Positions 21,159 through 33,801 are shown, numbered from the stretch's first letter. The stretch is DNA of 64,000 nt from Posidonia oceanica (GCA_037176725.1 JAZBRS010000077.1:4154001-4218000), one strand, 5' to 3'. Notes: generated by a model from the sequence alone, not told the origin. Program-made: numbers and translations.

Positions 21159-23380
21159 ATGGCCCAGCGTGCCAGTGGGCCTCTTACTTTTGTTGCACTA
21201 GAGGAGTTTTTGACTTCGGTCTCTCCTACTGTTGCAGCTTCCCCTTCTTTCCATGCATTCCATTTCCGGGTGCATGATGACACTCTGCATACCACCGAGG
21301 AACCGCGGATCATAGTCAGTCTAGAGCCCGTCACCGATTCTGTCGCGGTGACCACCACTCGGGCTCTAGATACCCCTCCTTTTGTCCCTTCTTTGGGCTT
21401 TCCTGTTTTAGGAACTCAGCTGGCTGCGGCTACTTCTGTTGTAGGGTCTGTCCCTCTCGGCTCTTTTTCTCTTGTACCCCCTTCAACAACTATCCCTTTA
21501 CGTCCCGGCTCATCAGTTGATGAGTCCTCTGCCATGCGGGCGCAACATCTGTGGGCTATGACCCAGAGGTTGCACGGCATGGCCTTTTCTTCTTGTCTTG
21601 CTCCCTCTTTTTCTCATCCTCTGACCCCTGAGGTTCCGGTGTAGCCCTCTGTACTTTTGCAGGCTCACCACACTGCACTTCCGCCCTTATCATCGCCCCA
21701 GCTCCTCGCAGCTTTGGCGATGGGGGCGCCTTATTGGCCTCCTGCACTTACACAGCACTTTGCACAACATGTAACTCCATCACCTGGTAGCCAATTCCCC
21801 AGATTGGTAGGAGCGCAACAGCTGCAGCTCCCATACACTGCACAACACATAGCACAGCATGCCTTTTACTCATCCCCTTTGCATCAGAATTTTCAGGCTT
21901 CGGCATACATATCATTGCACTTTACACCCTTGCATGGGTATGCTGGCCCTCACGCTATGACACCAGGTGGCGTGACGGTGGATCCGGAGGAGCGCTTTCG
22001 CGCAACCCACACAGCATATGTGGCACCTGCCTTAGCTGTACCAGTCTCAACGACAGCAACATTAGACGCCCTCCTTACCAGGATGGGTGTTCTAGAGAGA
22101 GCACTTCGTCAAATGCAAGGCACGGACTGCCAGTCCTACCAATTCCAGGACCTCTGCTACTTTCCATAGGCGATACTCCCTGTGAATTTCCGTATCCTAG
22201 AATTTGAAAAATACATTGGTAGAGGCTGCCCCATTGCTCACCTGAAGGCGTACTGTAGCGACCTCGTCCAGCTCTAGCATGATGATAGGTTGCTGATTCG
22301 TTTGTTCCATAAAAGTTTGACGGGCCCTACTCTTAAGTGGTTGACATTACTTGACATGGCTACCATCAAGACTTGGAACGACCTTTCCCAGGCTTTCCTG
22401 GAGCAGTATTCCTTCAACCTCGACTTGATCCCTAAGCGTGAGGATCTTGTCGCACTTCAACAGAAGCCCCATGAATCATTTGGGGAGTATGTTGGCCGCT
22501 GGCGCACCCTAGCCTCCCAGGTCAAGGATAGACCCTCGAACGAGGAGTCTATTGAGATCATCATCAGGGGAGCACAGCCAGTGACTGGGGCTCTACTCTG
22601 CCTGCAATCCATCACTAGCTTTGCATCGTTGATCCAGGCTGGTGCTAACGTGGAAAGCTCACTGCGGAGTGGAAACTTCCCCGCACTCTTCGCATTCGCG
22701 AAGCAGGCTACCGCCTCCAACAATAACAGCAACAGAGGCAACAACAACTCTGACGCCGGCTACCACAAGAAGCCGACCGTCGCTTGCATCAGCTCTCTGT
22801 GGCGCTTCCCTTTGCTAAGAACCAGCCCGGTTCACCTCAGTTTGCATCTGCACTTAGTTTTCCACACACTACACACACTGCCATCGTCGAGCCAGTGCAT
22901 CACATTGCACTAGCCTGGCAAGGACGACAACCAAGGGAAAGGCAACCCCGCCGCAAGGAAAGCGAGTTCACACCACTACCTGAACCGCTAAATGCTATCT
23001 TTCCCAAGGTTGTGTCGCTCCTGGAGCTCTCGGAGATTCGTCCACCACCGGATCCTCTTCCGTAGTGGTATATGGCGAACATGTTTTGCAAGTTTCATCG
23101 AGCTAGCAGACACTCGACGAACAAATGCTTTACTCTACGGAATGCTGTCCAGGATTTGATTGACGATGGGGTCATTGTCATCAACACACGGGAGGCTGCA
23201 CACATATCTGCACCTACACACCCTAGCATAGCCAGCCTCTCCTCATTTGAGCTTGCAAGCTATGAGGACCCTGGGACCTCAAGGGTCTATCTTCTTGCTC
23301 CCGTTCTCGCTAATTCCAGCTCTTCCTCAATGGATCCCTCCAATCTCATCGATTTGATCTCTTCTCTAGCTCTTCCCTAG
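21159..23380 (+). pseudogene. gag: Degraded gag gene of element D
   Basis: Gag is the structural protein that packages the element's RNA into virus-like particles. The frame starts at an ATG in the context TTAGCTATGGCCCAGCG, the same start context as the gag of G. It spans about 740 codons. The first 350 or so codons are rich in Pro, Ser, Ala and Thr. From about codon 375 there is a retrotransposon gag core of the PF03732 type (KSLTGPTLKW, then KTWNDLSQAF and PHESFGEYVGRW). A C-x2-H-x4-H-x4-C knuckle-like motif lies near 23087-23129. It is broken by in-frame stops near 21642, 22167, 22275 and 23063 and by a frameshift near 22790. No protease or polymerase follows. Confidence 0.85.
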
Positions 23381-24929
23381 CCTTGTCTGTAGGGGGTCTG
23401 GCTTAGAAAGCTCGCCTGTCTGCCGAGCACCGGCCCGAGTTTGCAAGCACAAACACCCTGGATCCCAACAAGAGATATAGTTCAGCAGCATCACAGGCAG
23501 AAGCAGTCTCAATGACTACAGCAGTACTGCCAGAGCATTCAACAGCAGCAAGCAGCTGACAATGGGGACCACAACTATATCCTTTTTGCTTGTCTTCTTA
23601 CTGCTTTCCTTTCAAAAAACTAAAAAAAATAAAAAAAGCAAACACAAAAAAAAATCAAAAAACCTAAAAGCAAAAAACATCTTGCATGCCAATCATTGGC
23701 CCGATGAGGAAAATCGAAAAAGCAAGCCTGTTGGAAGGAGAGAGTCATCCCTTCTCAACCGACACTACCCAGACAACCAAGTAAGTGAGAGAGCCACCAT
23801 CCATCGAGAGTAGGACGAAGTGTCCAAACTATGTATGGGGCCTACACCTCCCAGAGGGAGAAGAAAATGTTAGGGCAACTGAGAGAGTGAGCTTGAAAGA
23901 ATGCAAATTTGCATGGACATAAAAGAAAAACATGTAGATAGAAGGCGAAGACAGAAGTCAGCCCAAGAGAGGGACGCGTGGATTAGCCTTATCCCCACCA
24001 TACCTTGGAGAGGAGTCGGAGCATGTGCCTTGGCAACCCACACCTCCAAAGGGACTAGCCACCCCTTCCTGCAGCAAAAGCTTCCAACCCAAAGCAGGCA
24101 CCTATTTACCTCTAAGTCAAGGATAGAGCGAAGCCAAGCGTCTGTGAGGGAGCAGAAAAGAAGGAAATCTCAAAAGAGCAGGTGTAGGGCCCAAAAGAGT
24201 TTGGCATAGAGCCCGATCCATCACCCACTGAGAGCTTGAGCGTCACCACCCACCAAGGAGAGCCACCCACAACTTGTGAGTCCTGGTAGGGTCAATTGAG
24301 TCGAGGGTTTCCTCCTCCTTTCAGCAGGCATAAATGCTTTCCATCATGACTGAGGGCAGACAAATAAAAACCTCTAATAAACAATCATCTTGCTTGAACA
24401 CACTTGTAATGCTTGCTTCATATGCATAACCTCGCAGGATCAACTCCAACTTTTTCTAGCCAGGGGCATGTTAGTTGTTTCCTGGTCAAGGCACATACAT
24501 CAGAGCACACTCAAAACAAGCCTGCCACAGCCAACAACGCAAACCTGGCAGCTTCTATCAACGCACAGATCTGCTGTGCAACTGCGAGTCTAGAACAGCA
24601 CTACAGACATTCCATGTCCCGCAAACATCACGTGTAGACATCATGCATATAGCAAGCTGCGACAACATTCTTCTAGCAAGCAGACAGCAATCAACTGACC
24701 TGCCCTTAGAGGCGAACATGGGCAAGCAAGCATCATCCACTGCCTCAGCCAGCACACAGCAATAGCGTTCCAAGAGCACCTGTAGACCAGCCTCCTCAGT
24801 AGACCTCCTCTTGGCAGAACCTTGCGGCTTGACCCCTTGCATCCCTGTCTCTTTTTCTCCTACGCCCGCAAGGCGAACCCATCAGTGCCTCGATACCAGG
24901 GGCATCTCGGTCACCCTTTTGCATTGATA
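23381..24929 (+). other. Non-coding region after gag of element D
   Basis: This contains an A-rich stretch (23610-23670) and sequence homologous to G's post-gag region (36480-37800), including matching segments near 23690-24330. No protease, reverse transcriptase or integrase motif is visible in any frame. Confidence 0.6.
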
Positions 24930-26345
24930 TTCTATCCTTTGCTGTGCCAGATCTTCGGATTTGTCGATATCCTCCCTTTGCAGCGCCAGATCTTTGGATC
25001 TGGCGATATCCTTCCTTTGCTGTGCCAGATCTTTGGATCTATCGATATCCTTTGCTACGCCAGATGTTCGGATCTGTCAATATCCTTCCTTTGCTACGCT
25101 AGATCTTCGGATCTGTCGATATCCTTCCTTTGCTGTGCTAGATCTTTGAATATGTCGATATCCTACCTACGCCAAGTCCTCGGACTTGTCGATACCCTGT
25201 TCGTGCCTACGTCAGATCTTCAGATCTGTCGATACCCCTTTGTTGCGCTAGATCTTCGGATCAGTCGATATCTTTCTTTTGCTGCGCTAGATCTTTAGAT
25301 CTGTCGATATCTATTGCCTTTGCTGTGCCAGATCTTCAAATCTGTTGATATCCTTTGCTGTGCTAGATCTTTGCATTTATCGATATCCTCCCTTTGCTGC
25401 ACCAGATCTTCGGATCTATCGATATCCTTCCTTTGCTGCGTCAGATCTTTGGATCTGTCGATATCTATTCCGTTTGCTGTGCTAGATCTTCAGATCTGTC
25501 AATATCTATTCCATTTGCTGCGCCAGATCTTTGGATCTATTGATATCCTTTGCTATGCCAGATCTTCGGATCTGTCGATATCCTTCCTTTGCTGCGCTAG
25601 ATCTTTGGATCTGTTGATATCTATTCCCTTTGCTGTGCCAGATCTACAGATCTGTCGATATCCTTTGCTGTGCCACATCTTCGGATCTGTCGATATCCTC
25701 CTTTTACTGCGCCAGATCTTCGGATCTGTTGATATCCTTCCTTTGCTGTGCTAGATCTTCGGATCTGTCGATATCTATTCCCTTTGCTACGCCAGATCTT
25801 CGGATTTGTCGATATCCTTTGCTGTGCTAGATCATTGGATCTGTCGATATCCTCCCTTTGCTGCGCCAGATCTTCGGATCTGTCGATATCCTTCCTTTGC
25901 TGCGCCAGATCTTCGGATCTGTCGATATCTATTCCCTTTGCTGTGCCAGATCTTCGGATCTGTCAATATCCTTTGCTGCACTAGATCTTTGGATCTATCG
26001 ATATCCTTCCTTTACTGTGCTAGATCTTCGGATCTGTCGATATCCTTCCTTTGCTGCGTCAGATCTTCGGATCTGTCGATATCCTTCCTTTGCTGTGTTA
26101 GATCTTTGGATCTGTCGATAACCTGCCAGTGCCAAGTCTTTGGACTTGTAGATATCCTACTCGTGCTTGTGTCAAGTCTACGGACTTGTCGATATCCATC
26201 CCTTGTTGTGCCAAGTCTTCGGACTTGTCAATATCCTGCCTGTGCCAAGTTTGCGGACTTGCAGATATCCCATCCCTTGTCATTGCTAGGTCCGCGGACT
26301 TGACGAAGTCCCTTCCTGTCGTCGCTTGGTCTTCGGACCAGTCGA
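24930..26345 (+). repeat. Tandem array of C(UUCG)G hairpins, element D
   Basis: Roughly 35 units of 35 to 41 bp. Each has a stem-loop of the form CAGATC-TTCG-GATCTG followed by TCGATATCC and a CTTTGCTG-type spacer. Toward the end the stem changes to CAAGTC/GACTTG (26212-26227) and TGGTC/GACCA (26327-26340), with pairing kept. The array lies between gag and the 3' LTR, the region where Tat elements are known to carry variable tandem repeats. Frames across it are artefacts of repetition. Confidence 0.85.
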
Positions 26346-26503
26346 TATCCTCCTTGTCTTCTTGGGCTGGAAGTCCCAACTGCTCGGTCGACAACCGTCA
26401 AAATGTCTGCTCGGGCTGGCAGCCCTAACTGCTCGGTCGACAACCGTCAAACTGTTTGGCGTCCTTTCCCGACGCCAGGAGCATTTCAGCCGCCCTTGGT
26501 ATT
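26346..26503 (+). other. 3' non-coding region of element D, before the H insertion
   Basis: Contains GGGCTGGCAGCCC-type inverted words and GGCGTC-CTTTCCC-GACGCC (near 26458-26476). It ends in CCCTTGGTATT (26493-26503), the left arm of the conserved GGTATC hairpin, cut by H. The right arm GATACCAGGGG is at 50368-50378. Confidence 0.6.
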
Positions 26504-26505
26504 TG

Positions 26506-26869
26506 TGACCATCTCTTTGGAGTACAATGCGGGGGCCGCTGCCAAAGCTCGTAGACGCCCGGCAGTAGAGAATGAGGGCCACAGCTAATAGTGTATCCGA
26601 GGAAAGTTCGACTTGAGCAAGAAAACACCAATAAAATGATAAGTGACGATAAAAAGAAAAGAATGAGATCAAGTCTGATTTCCCCGACGGAGTGGCCATT
26701 CTTATCTGACCATCTCAAATATACGACACGGGGGCCGCTGCCAAAGCTCGCAGACACTCGACCGAAGAGAAAGAGGGCCACAGTTAATGGTGTATCCGAG
26801 GAGAATTCGACTCGAGGAAGAAAACACCAAGAAAAGAATGAGATCAAGTCTGATTTCCCCGATGGAGTG
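26506..26869 (-). repeat. Tandem copies at the 3' end of LTR H
   Basis: Blocks starting TGACCATCTC at 26506 and 26707, and at 47705 beyond element G, share GGGGGCCGCTGCCAAAGCTC and GTGTATC-GAGGA segments. This gives three tandem copies of the LTR 3' segment, with a period of 201 bp and then about 175 bp. Confidence 0.7.
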
Positions 26870-27150
26870 TGTGAACGTGCCCTTCTCCATTGAGGATTCG
26901 GACTGGAGAGGGCCCAAAGGAGAGAGAGGTATTCACGGATGGAGCGACGCGGAGGAGGGGAAGATAAAGGAAAAAAAAAAAGGGAGTCGCCACCTAGTCT
27001 ATTCAATCGGGAGACGAGGAAAACCGAGGAGATGCATGAAGAACATGCAAAACCACACAAGAAGATGCAGTTCAATGCAAGTGCTATGCAAAGAGGATGT
27101 CTCGTACCAAGGATGAGGGCAAAAGGGTCATTACAGGCCAGAGAAAGGGT

Positions 27151-27191
27151 AAGGACTCTTGTTACGCGTAGGGAAGGTGTTAGGCACCCTC
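27151..27191 (-). promoter_or_regulatory. Conserved LTR hairpin motif (G, 3' LTR)
   Basis: The plus strand reads GGGAAGGTGTTAGGCACCCT. The inner stem and loop match all other copies. The 5' LTR copy is at 41853-41893. Confidence 0.7.
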
Positions 27192-27499
27192 GACACGCCC
27201 AAGAAGCGGTCTTTCTAGGCTTACGCTCGCTTTTGAAGGGAAATGCATGCTTTGAATGCCTAGATGCCATGAATGCCTAATTGGATGCTTAAAGGGTGTG
27301 CCCAAAGTGTTGGAATGCGATGCAAGGAATTAAACGTGCAATCTAAGTGCTTAGCAGCGCTGTCTGTGTTCCAAATCGGGTGAAACGCTGGTTCATGAGA
27401 ACTCCAGGCAGTAAGCATCACTGCCCTATATGCGAATGCAGGCGATAAAGCAAAACAGCGGTAAAACCATGCAATGCAGAGCAACATGCAAGAGAAAAC

Positions 27500-27925
27500 G
27501 GCGTAAAAAACGCAAAACGACGCGAGAAACGGAAGCGGCACGCGAAATGGTGCAAGAAAACAAGATCGACGCGTAAAACGGTGCGAAAGGTGGAGCGACA
27601 CGCATAACGGTGCAAGAAAGCAAAGCGGGCACGCAAAACAGTGCCAAAACAAGGCGAGCACACAAAATGGTGTGAGAAAACAATGCAGGCATGCAAAACG
27701 GTGCCAAAATAGAGCAAGCACGCAAAACGGTGCGAGAAAACAAAGCGGGCACATGAAACGGTGCCAAAACAGAGCGTGCACGCAAAACGACGCAAGAAAC
27801 AAAGCATGCGCACAAAACGATGCAAGAAACAAGGCATGCGTGCAAAACGGTGCGAGAAACAAAACATGTGCGCAAAACGGCGCAAGAAACAATGCAGGCA
27901 CGCGAAACGGTGCAAGGAACAAGGG
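27500..27925 (-). repeat. 30- to 35-bp minisatellite, G 3' LTR
   Basis: More than ten units based on GCACGCAAAACGGTGC(A/C)A are homologous to the A-type minisatellite and are expanded here. The 5' LTR copy is at 42210-42628. Confidence 0.7.
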
Positions 27926-28890
27926 AAACAAATATCGGAAAAGCCACGCAATGCAGGGGTACAACAAGCGAAGACGAAAGCAAATCCGGGCGGAAAACAA
28001 ACGGTGCAAATGTAAAAGCAAAACATCGGAAAAGCCACGCAATGCAGGGGTACGACAAGCAAAGACGAAAGCAAATCCAGGCGAGAAAACAAGCGATGCA
28101 GAAGTAAAAGCAAAACATCGAAAAAGCCATACAATGCAGGGGTACGACAAGCAAAGACGAAAGCAAATCTGGGCGAGGAAACAAGCGATGCGAAAGTAAA
28201 AGCAAAACATCGGAAAAGCCACGCAATGCAGGGGTACGACAAGCAAAGACGAAAGCAAATCCAGGCGAGAAAACAAGCGATGCGAAAGTAAAAGCAAAAC
28301 ATCGGAGAAGCCACGCAATGCAGGGGTACGACAAGCAAAGACGAAAGCAAATCCGGGCGAGAAAACAAGCGATGCGAAAGTAAAAGCAAAACATCGGAAA
28401 AGCCACGCAATGCAGGGGTACGACAAGCCAAGGTGAAAGCAAATCCGGGCGAGAAAACAAGCGATGCAAAAGTAAAAGCAAAACATCGAAAAAGCCATGC
28501 AATGTAGGGGTATGACAAGCAAAGACAAAAGCAAATCCGGGCGAGAAAACAAGCGCTGCAAAAGCAAAAGCAAAACATCGGAAAAGCCACGCAATGCAGG
28601 GGTGTGACAAGCAAAGATGAAAGCAACTCCGGGCGAGAAAACAAGCGATGCAAAAGTAAAAGCAAAACATCGAAAAAAGGCCATGCAATGCAGGGGTACG
28701 ACAAGCAAAGGCGAAAGCAAAACCGGGCGAGAAAACAAGCGATGCAAAAGTAGAAGCAAAACCTCGAAAAAAGGCCACACAATGCAGGGGTAGGACAAGC
28801 AAAGACGAAAGCAACTCCGGGCGAGAAAACAAGCGATGCAAAAGTAAAAGCAAAACATCGAAAAAAGGCCACGCAATGCAGGGGTATAAC
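27905..28890 (-). repeat. 92-bp tandem array, G 3' LTR
   Basis: About 11 copies of a 92-bp unit contain AAGCCACGCAATGCAGGGG and GGGCGAGAAAACAAGCGATG. Two neighbouring copies start at 28211 and 28303, which gives the period. The minus strand of the unit has no stop in any frame, and 92 is not a multiple of 3, so each long open frame cycles through all three unit frames. These frames (about 490 to 590 codons) are therefore repeat artefacts. Confidence 0.85.
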
Positions 28891-29559
28891 AAGCAAAGGG
28901 GGAGATTAGACGACATGACGGGCGTCAACCGAGCAGTTAGGGCTGCCAGCCCGGATGCTAAGGAGAGATAAGCGGTGCGAGTGTAAGAACAGACACCGGA
29001 AGAACCACACAATGCAGGTGTGAAGACCTGCAAAGGGGAGAGGAAGCAAGTGGAGGGATCGCCACTATTCTGTGACCGTTTCCCACTAAACCGTCCCACG
29101 ATGTGTCTCGCACACTGCCCAAAGCTCGCTGTGCAATCGGATCGTGGAAAAGGGGGAAGAAGACCGCAATCAGTGGCGAATCCGAGGGAAAACTCAACCC
29201 AAAACACTTGTGAGTACGCGAAAAGGGGAGACAGAGTTGATAGACGAAGGGGGAGGGCCTAATCTACATGCACGGAAAACGAGACGTGGAAACAATGCAT
29301 GAAATGCAAATGGTGTGCAAATGAATGCTGTGCAAGGGTTCAGAAGGACTTACCTTGGAGATCTGAGGCCTGATCTGAGAAGTGCCTGGTCCATGCTGAA
29401 GAACGCTCCATAGGGTCGTCCAGGTAGCTTGGTTGCGAAGATCTGACGGTCGGATCGGAAGATATCCCAGCTTCAAGGCAGAGGGGCCAGAACAGGGGAG
29501 AAAAAAGGATCTAAGTGTAAAAGAGGTCCTAGGGGTGTGCAAATCAAAAGTGTCCTAGG

Positions 29560-30590
29560 AGACTGAGTGCAGTAAAAGAGGGGTGCAATGTATGCAAAAA
29601 TGCAAAGGGGGAGGACCTATGTGCAAATAGGAAGAGTGCAAGGGTTTATGTGCAAATTAACCCTAAATGCGTGCAAAAGAGTGCAAATGTGTGCAAGGGT
29701 GCGAATGCAAGGATGCATGGACTAAATGCAAGGTTAATTAGGGCAGGTGCGTGCAAAAATGCAAGAAAAGGGGTCTAAGTGCAAAGATTTTGAAAAGTTA
29801 GGGGCTTTTATGCAAGGTTTTTTGAAAACTGGAGGGTCGGAGTGCAATTTTGCAAAATGCAGGGTTCAAAATGCAATTTTACAGAGTAAACATGCATTAG
29901 GACAAGTTTTGAAATCATATTGGGAATTAACATGCAATTTTGAAATATACAGGGTCTAAAATGCAATTTTGTAAGCAAAACAGTGGTCTTAATGGTCTGG
30001 GAATGCAAACAGGGGTCCTATGTGCAATTTTTAAAACAAATAGGGTCTAAAATGCAATTTTATAAGCATAATATGCATTTAAATGACTTTTATATGCATG
30101 TAGAGGATCTATGTGTAATTTTTAAAACATGCAGGGTCTAAAATGCAATTTTATAAGCAAAATATGCATTTAAATGTATGCTGTGCATTAATGAAGGACT
30201 TATATGCAAAAATCAGAAAGTATGGGAGAAATGATGGAATGTAGTAAGAAAAATTGAAAAATAAATGCATTGATTAACAGGACAGAGGACTAAAGTGCAA
30301 ATGGGGAAAACAGCAGGGTTTAAAAATGCAATTTACTAAGGTAAAATACAAGTATTAAATCAGATTATCAATTAAAGGACTGACATGCAATAATGGAAAA
30401 CCAGAGGGCTTGAACTAAAATAAATACTGAAGGAAAACACAGTAGAGGGACTAACATGTAATTAATCAATTTTTTAGATTTTTCATGCAATTTCATATGA
30501 TTTAAATGCAGATTTAAATGATTGTTAAACAAAGGCAGGACCAGAATGTAATAAAGTAAAAACAGGGACTGAAAATGCAATTTAATAACA
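29560..30590 (-). repeat. Degenerate TGCAATTTT repeats, G 3' LTR
   Basis: Blocks of about 60 bp with GTCTAAAATGCAATTTTATAAG are better preserved here than in A-type LTRs. The 5' LTR counterpart (44270-45410) has one extra unit of about 106 bp near 44755-44865. Confidence 0.65.
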
Positions 30591-33500
30591 AAATAGCTTG
30601 ATAATAGAAAAATAAATGCACCGTAATGAGCCAGCGGCCATGGTCACTGTAGCAGAAGCTTCCAGTGGCCATGGACGCCGGGGGAGGGCTGCTGGGGACG
30701 CGCGGGAAGGTCGGCGACGTTCTCTGGAGGCGGGCGGAGCTCGGAGCGGCGTCAGTGCGACTTGGTGCCGCCTAGAGCTGGCCGGAGAAGACGCTGGAAG
30801 CCTGCAGACCAGAGGAGGCCGACCGAACGGCTGGAGCGACGCTAGGGGAAACCGGAGGCATGCCTGTGCTCCTGGAGCTCGTGCGGTCCTCAGGCGACGT
30901 TCAGGAGCAAGTTCTGCTAACCGGAGCGGCGGTTTGGGTGCGGACGTCGCCAGAGAAGGAAGGTCAGCAGCGGGGTTGACTTGGCGCGAAGGGAAGCAGA
31001 ATCCTATTCTAAGGGGCTGGGAAGCATGCAGGGGAGGAATCTAGTCTACTGGGGAGGAAAGCTACCTGATTCGATGGCTGGAGCGTCCCCTTGACGTCGG
31101 CTACTTCAGCAGAGGCTGGCGAAGGTGGACTGACTGGTGCGGGCGTCTCTGGCGGCTCGCGAGCATTTGGAACTGTTCCACGCAATCCTCCGGAGCTCGT
31201 TGGATGCTCGGATGGAAGCTCTGATGATCGGCGGAAGAAATGGCAACTTTGGGTGTACTGGTGACAGCCGGAGGTGGGGGGAGGTCTGTGTTGCTCCTCA
31301 GGTCGATTAGAAGCGTCCGGTGGGCTTCTGGATGCTGGGTGAGTGTTTTTGGAAGGTCAAATTGGGTCGTGGAGGCCTGATTCAGGAGTTTGCAGATATA
31401 CGGATTTTTGGACAGGAGGAAGGGACAACTGTTTGTGGTGTTGGGTTTGAAGTGTGGTGAGGGTGAAGGCAAAAGCTTGGATGGTTTGGAAAGGTGGTGT
31501 TTCAGTGGGTTGCTGGGTGGATTTTGGGAAGAATTGGTGGTCTGTGGTGCGGGAATTCTGGATGGAGGTGGAGTTGGGTTGCTGCGGTGGATTTCAGGTG
31601 AATGAGGGTGGATCTGGGTTGGTTTACTGGCCGTGGAGGGGTGGTGAAGGTTGCTGGGTGTTGGGTGAGTTTGGGGGATGAATGTGGGATCGGTTTGGAG
31701 GGGCTTGCAGGTCTGGTTTTCAGAAGGAAGGAGGAGGAGAAAAATGCAGAATTTCGGCAGAGGAAGAACGAGATTGCTCCGGGCTCTCACACTCTTTGAT
31801 GGCTTTTTTTCTGGGTGACAAGAGGCAGTAGTGGCTTGGTTGCATTCAGGAGTTGGAGCTGGGTGTATGCTGAGGAAGGTCTGGCTGTTGTTGGACAAAG
31901 CTCTCTCTTCTTCTCTCTCAGGTCTGCCGATGCATGTGAAGGCTGTTGGAGCTTGGTCGTGGTCTAGGTCGGCTGGCACAGAGGGGGGTCTGATGGAGGA
32001 AGGGATGGCTGTGAGGTGCGGGAAGCCAAGGCTGACGGAGGGTGTCAAGCGAGTTTGAAAAACGACCATGGTAGCTGGCTGTTGGAAGAAGAGAGGAGGA
32101 GAAAGGAGGGAGAGGGAAAATGAAACGAAAAAAAAAGATAGAAGGAAAGAAGGAGAGGAGGAAGAGGTGTGGGCCGGCTGTAAAAAAGGAAAAAAAGGGA
32201 GTGGGCCGGGCTGATGAATAGGAGGAAAAGAAATAAGAAGAAGGAAAAGAAGGGATGTGGGGAAGAAGAAAAGAAGAGGAAGAAAAAGAAGGAGAAAGAT
32301 TTAAAATAGAAAAAGGATTTGGAAATGTTTTAGATTAGTTAGTTTTTGGTTGAGATTTTTAAATAGGTTTTAAATGATTTTTTTTAATTAATTAATTAAT
32401 TAGGGTTAGGAGGGGTTTTTGTTTTGTTTTAGGTTTTCTTGATTTTTTCTTAAGTTTTTCTTTAGATTGTTTTTTTAAGTTTGTTTTAGATGTTTGTTAA
32501 GTTTTTAATTATTTTTAAATTAAGTTTTTCTTGTTAAGTTTTTGGGTTTTTTAATTAGGCTTTTTAAAGATTGTTTTTAAGTTAATTAGGGTGAGTTTTA
32601 GCTTTTGATTTTAGTCTTTTAGGGTTTTTCTTAAGTCTTCTTTAAATTATTTTGATTTTGTTTGTTAAGTTCTTTTAATATTTTTTCTTTGTAGTTTTTC
32701 TTGTTAAGTTTTTAATTAAGTGTTTTTAAATTTTTGATTGTTTCTTTTTCTTTTTCAAATAAGTTTTTAAATTGTTCCTCTTAGATTTGTTAAGTTAGGT
32801 TTTCCCTTAATTATTTGTCTTAGTGTTTTTAATTGTTTTCTTTCTTCTTAGGATTTGTTTTTTGATTATTTTTAATAGGATTTTTACTTTTGGTTTGTTT
32901 TGGTCATATTTTGGTTTTTGCTTTATTTTATAGCATTTTCTTTTTGTTTGTTTTGTATTTTTTTAGATTGCCTTCATGGTTTCCTTTTTTAGTTGGATTT
33001 AGTTAGGTTTTTGTTTTTAATTGCTTGTTTATGTTCTTAATTACTTCTTTTTAGGATTTTAATTAGTTTTTCTTTTTTTTTTAAGTTTTAAAAGGTTTTT
33101 TAAAGATTTTTTAAAGATTTAGTGGGAGAAAGGAAAAGGAAAGGGAGAGGAAGAAGAAAAGGGAGAAATGAAAGAGTAAAGAAGAAAAAGAGGAGTGGAA
33201 GGAAAGTAAATATTAAAAAATCAAGGAATAAGCTAAAAATAAAGTAAAAATATAAATAAGATACAGGAAAATAGATGCACAAGGTGGACCCACAGCCAGG
33301 CAAGAAGAAGAGGGGGAAGGGAGTGAAAAGAAGGAGGATAATCAGGAGAGAGAGAGGAGAGAGAAGAATAATCTAGGAGAGAGAAAAGGATAATTTGGTG
33401 AAATGAAGGGGTTAAAGGTTTAGGAAAGAGGTGGAATTTGGTGAGTGTGTGGCCTAGGATCTCTAGTGTTAGACCTAAGATTTGGGTTTGGATTTGGGAA

Positions 33501-33801
33501 GGTTTTGGAAGGGTTTTGAGGTGTAGAAAAAGGGTAGTTTTACCTAAGTTTTCCAGGGTTTTGGGGAGTGATTTTGGTTTGAAAATTTGAGGGTTTTTTG
33601 GTAGGTTTGTTAAGTTGGGAAGGGTGAGTTTTCCTATGGTTTTTGAGGTGTTTTTGGGTTTGGGAAAGGAGTGTGATTCTAGGTTAAGTTTGGGCTTGGT
33701 TTCAAGGTCCTAAAGTTTTTAATTTTCCTAATTTTTTGGGTGAGGGTTTTGTAAGTCATGTTTCGAAGCCACCAAAAGGATTCTATTGATTTAGCCTGTC
33801 A

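Noticed and set aside
24822..26303. Several plus-strand open frames over the D array
   Set aside because: Their translation is a simple periodic Cys/Arg/Ser/Leu pattern from the 35- to 41-bp hairpin units, and frames overlap each other.
27426..29207. Long minus-strand open frames (about 490 to 590 codons) here and at 42128-43921
   Set aside because: They lie on the 92-bp and 30- to 35-bp arrays, are open in all three frames and have Cys/Phe/Leu-rich periodic sequence with no known domain. They are artefacts of stop-free repeats.
31101..32069. Minus-strand Pro/Thr-rich frame of about 320 codons in G's 3' LTR
   Set aside because: Most of it falls in the part deleted from the 5' LTR; composition is low in complexity and no domain is recognisable.
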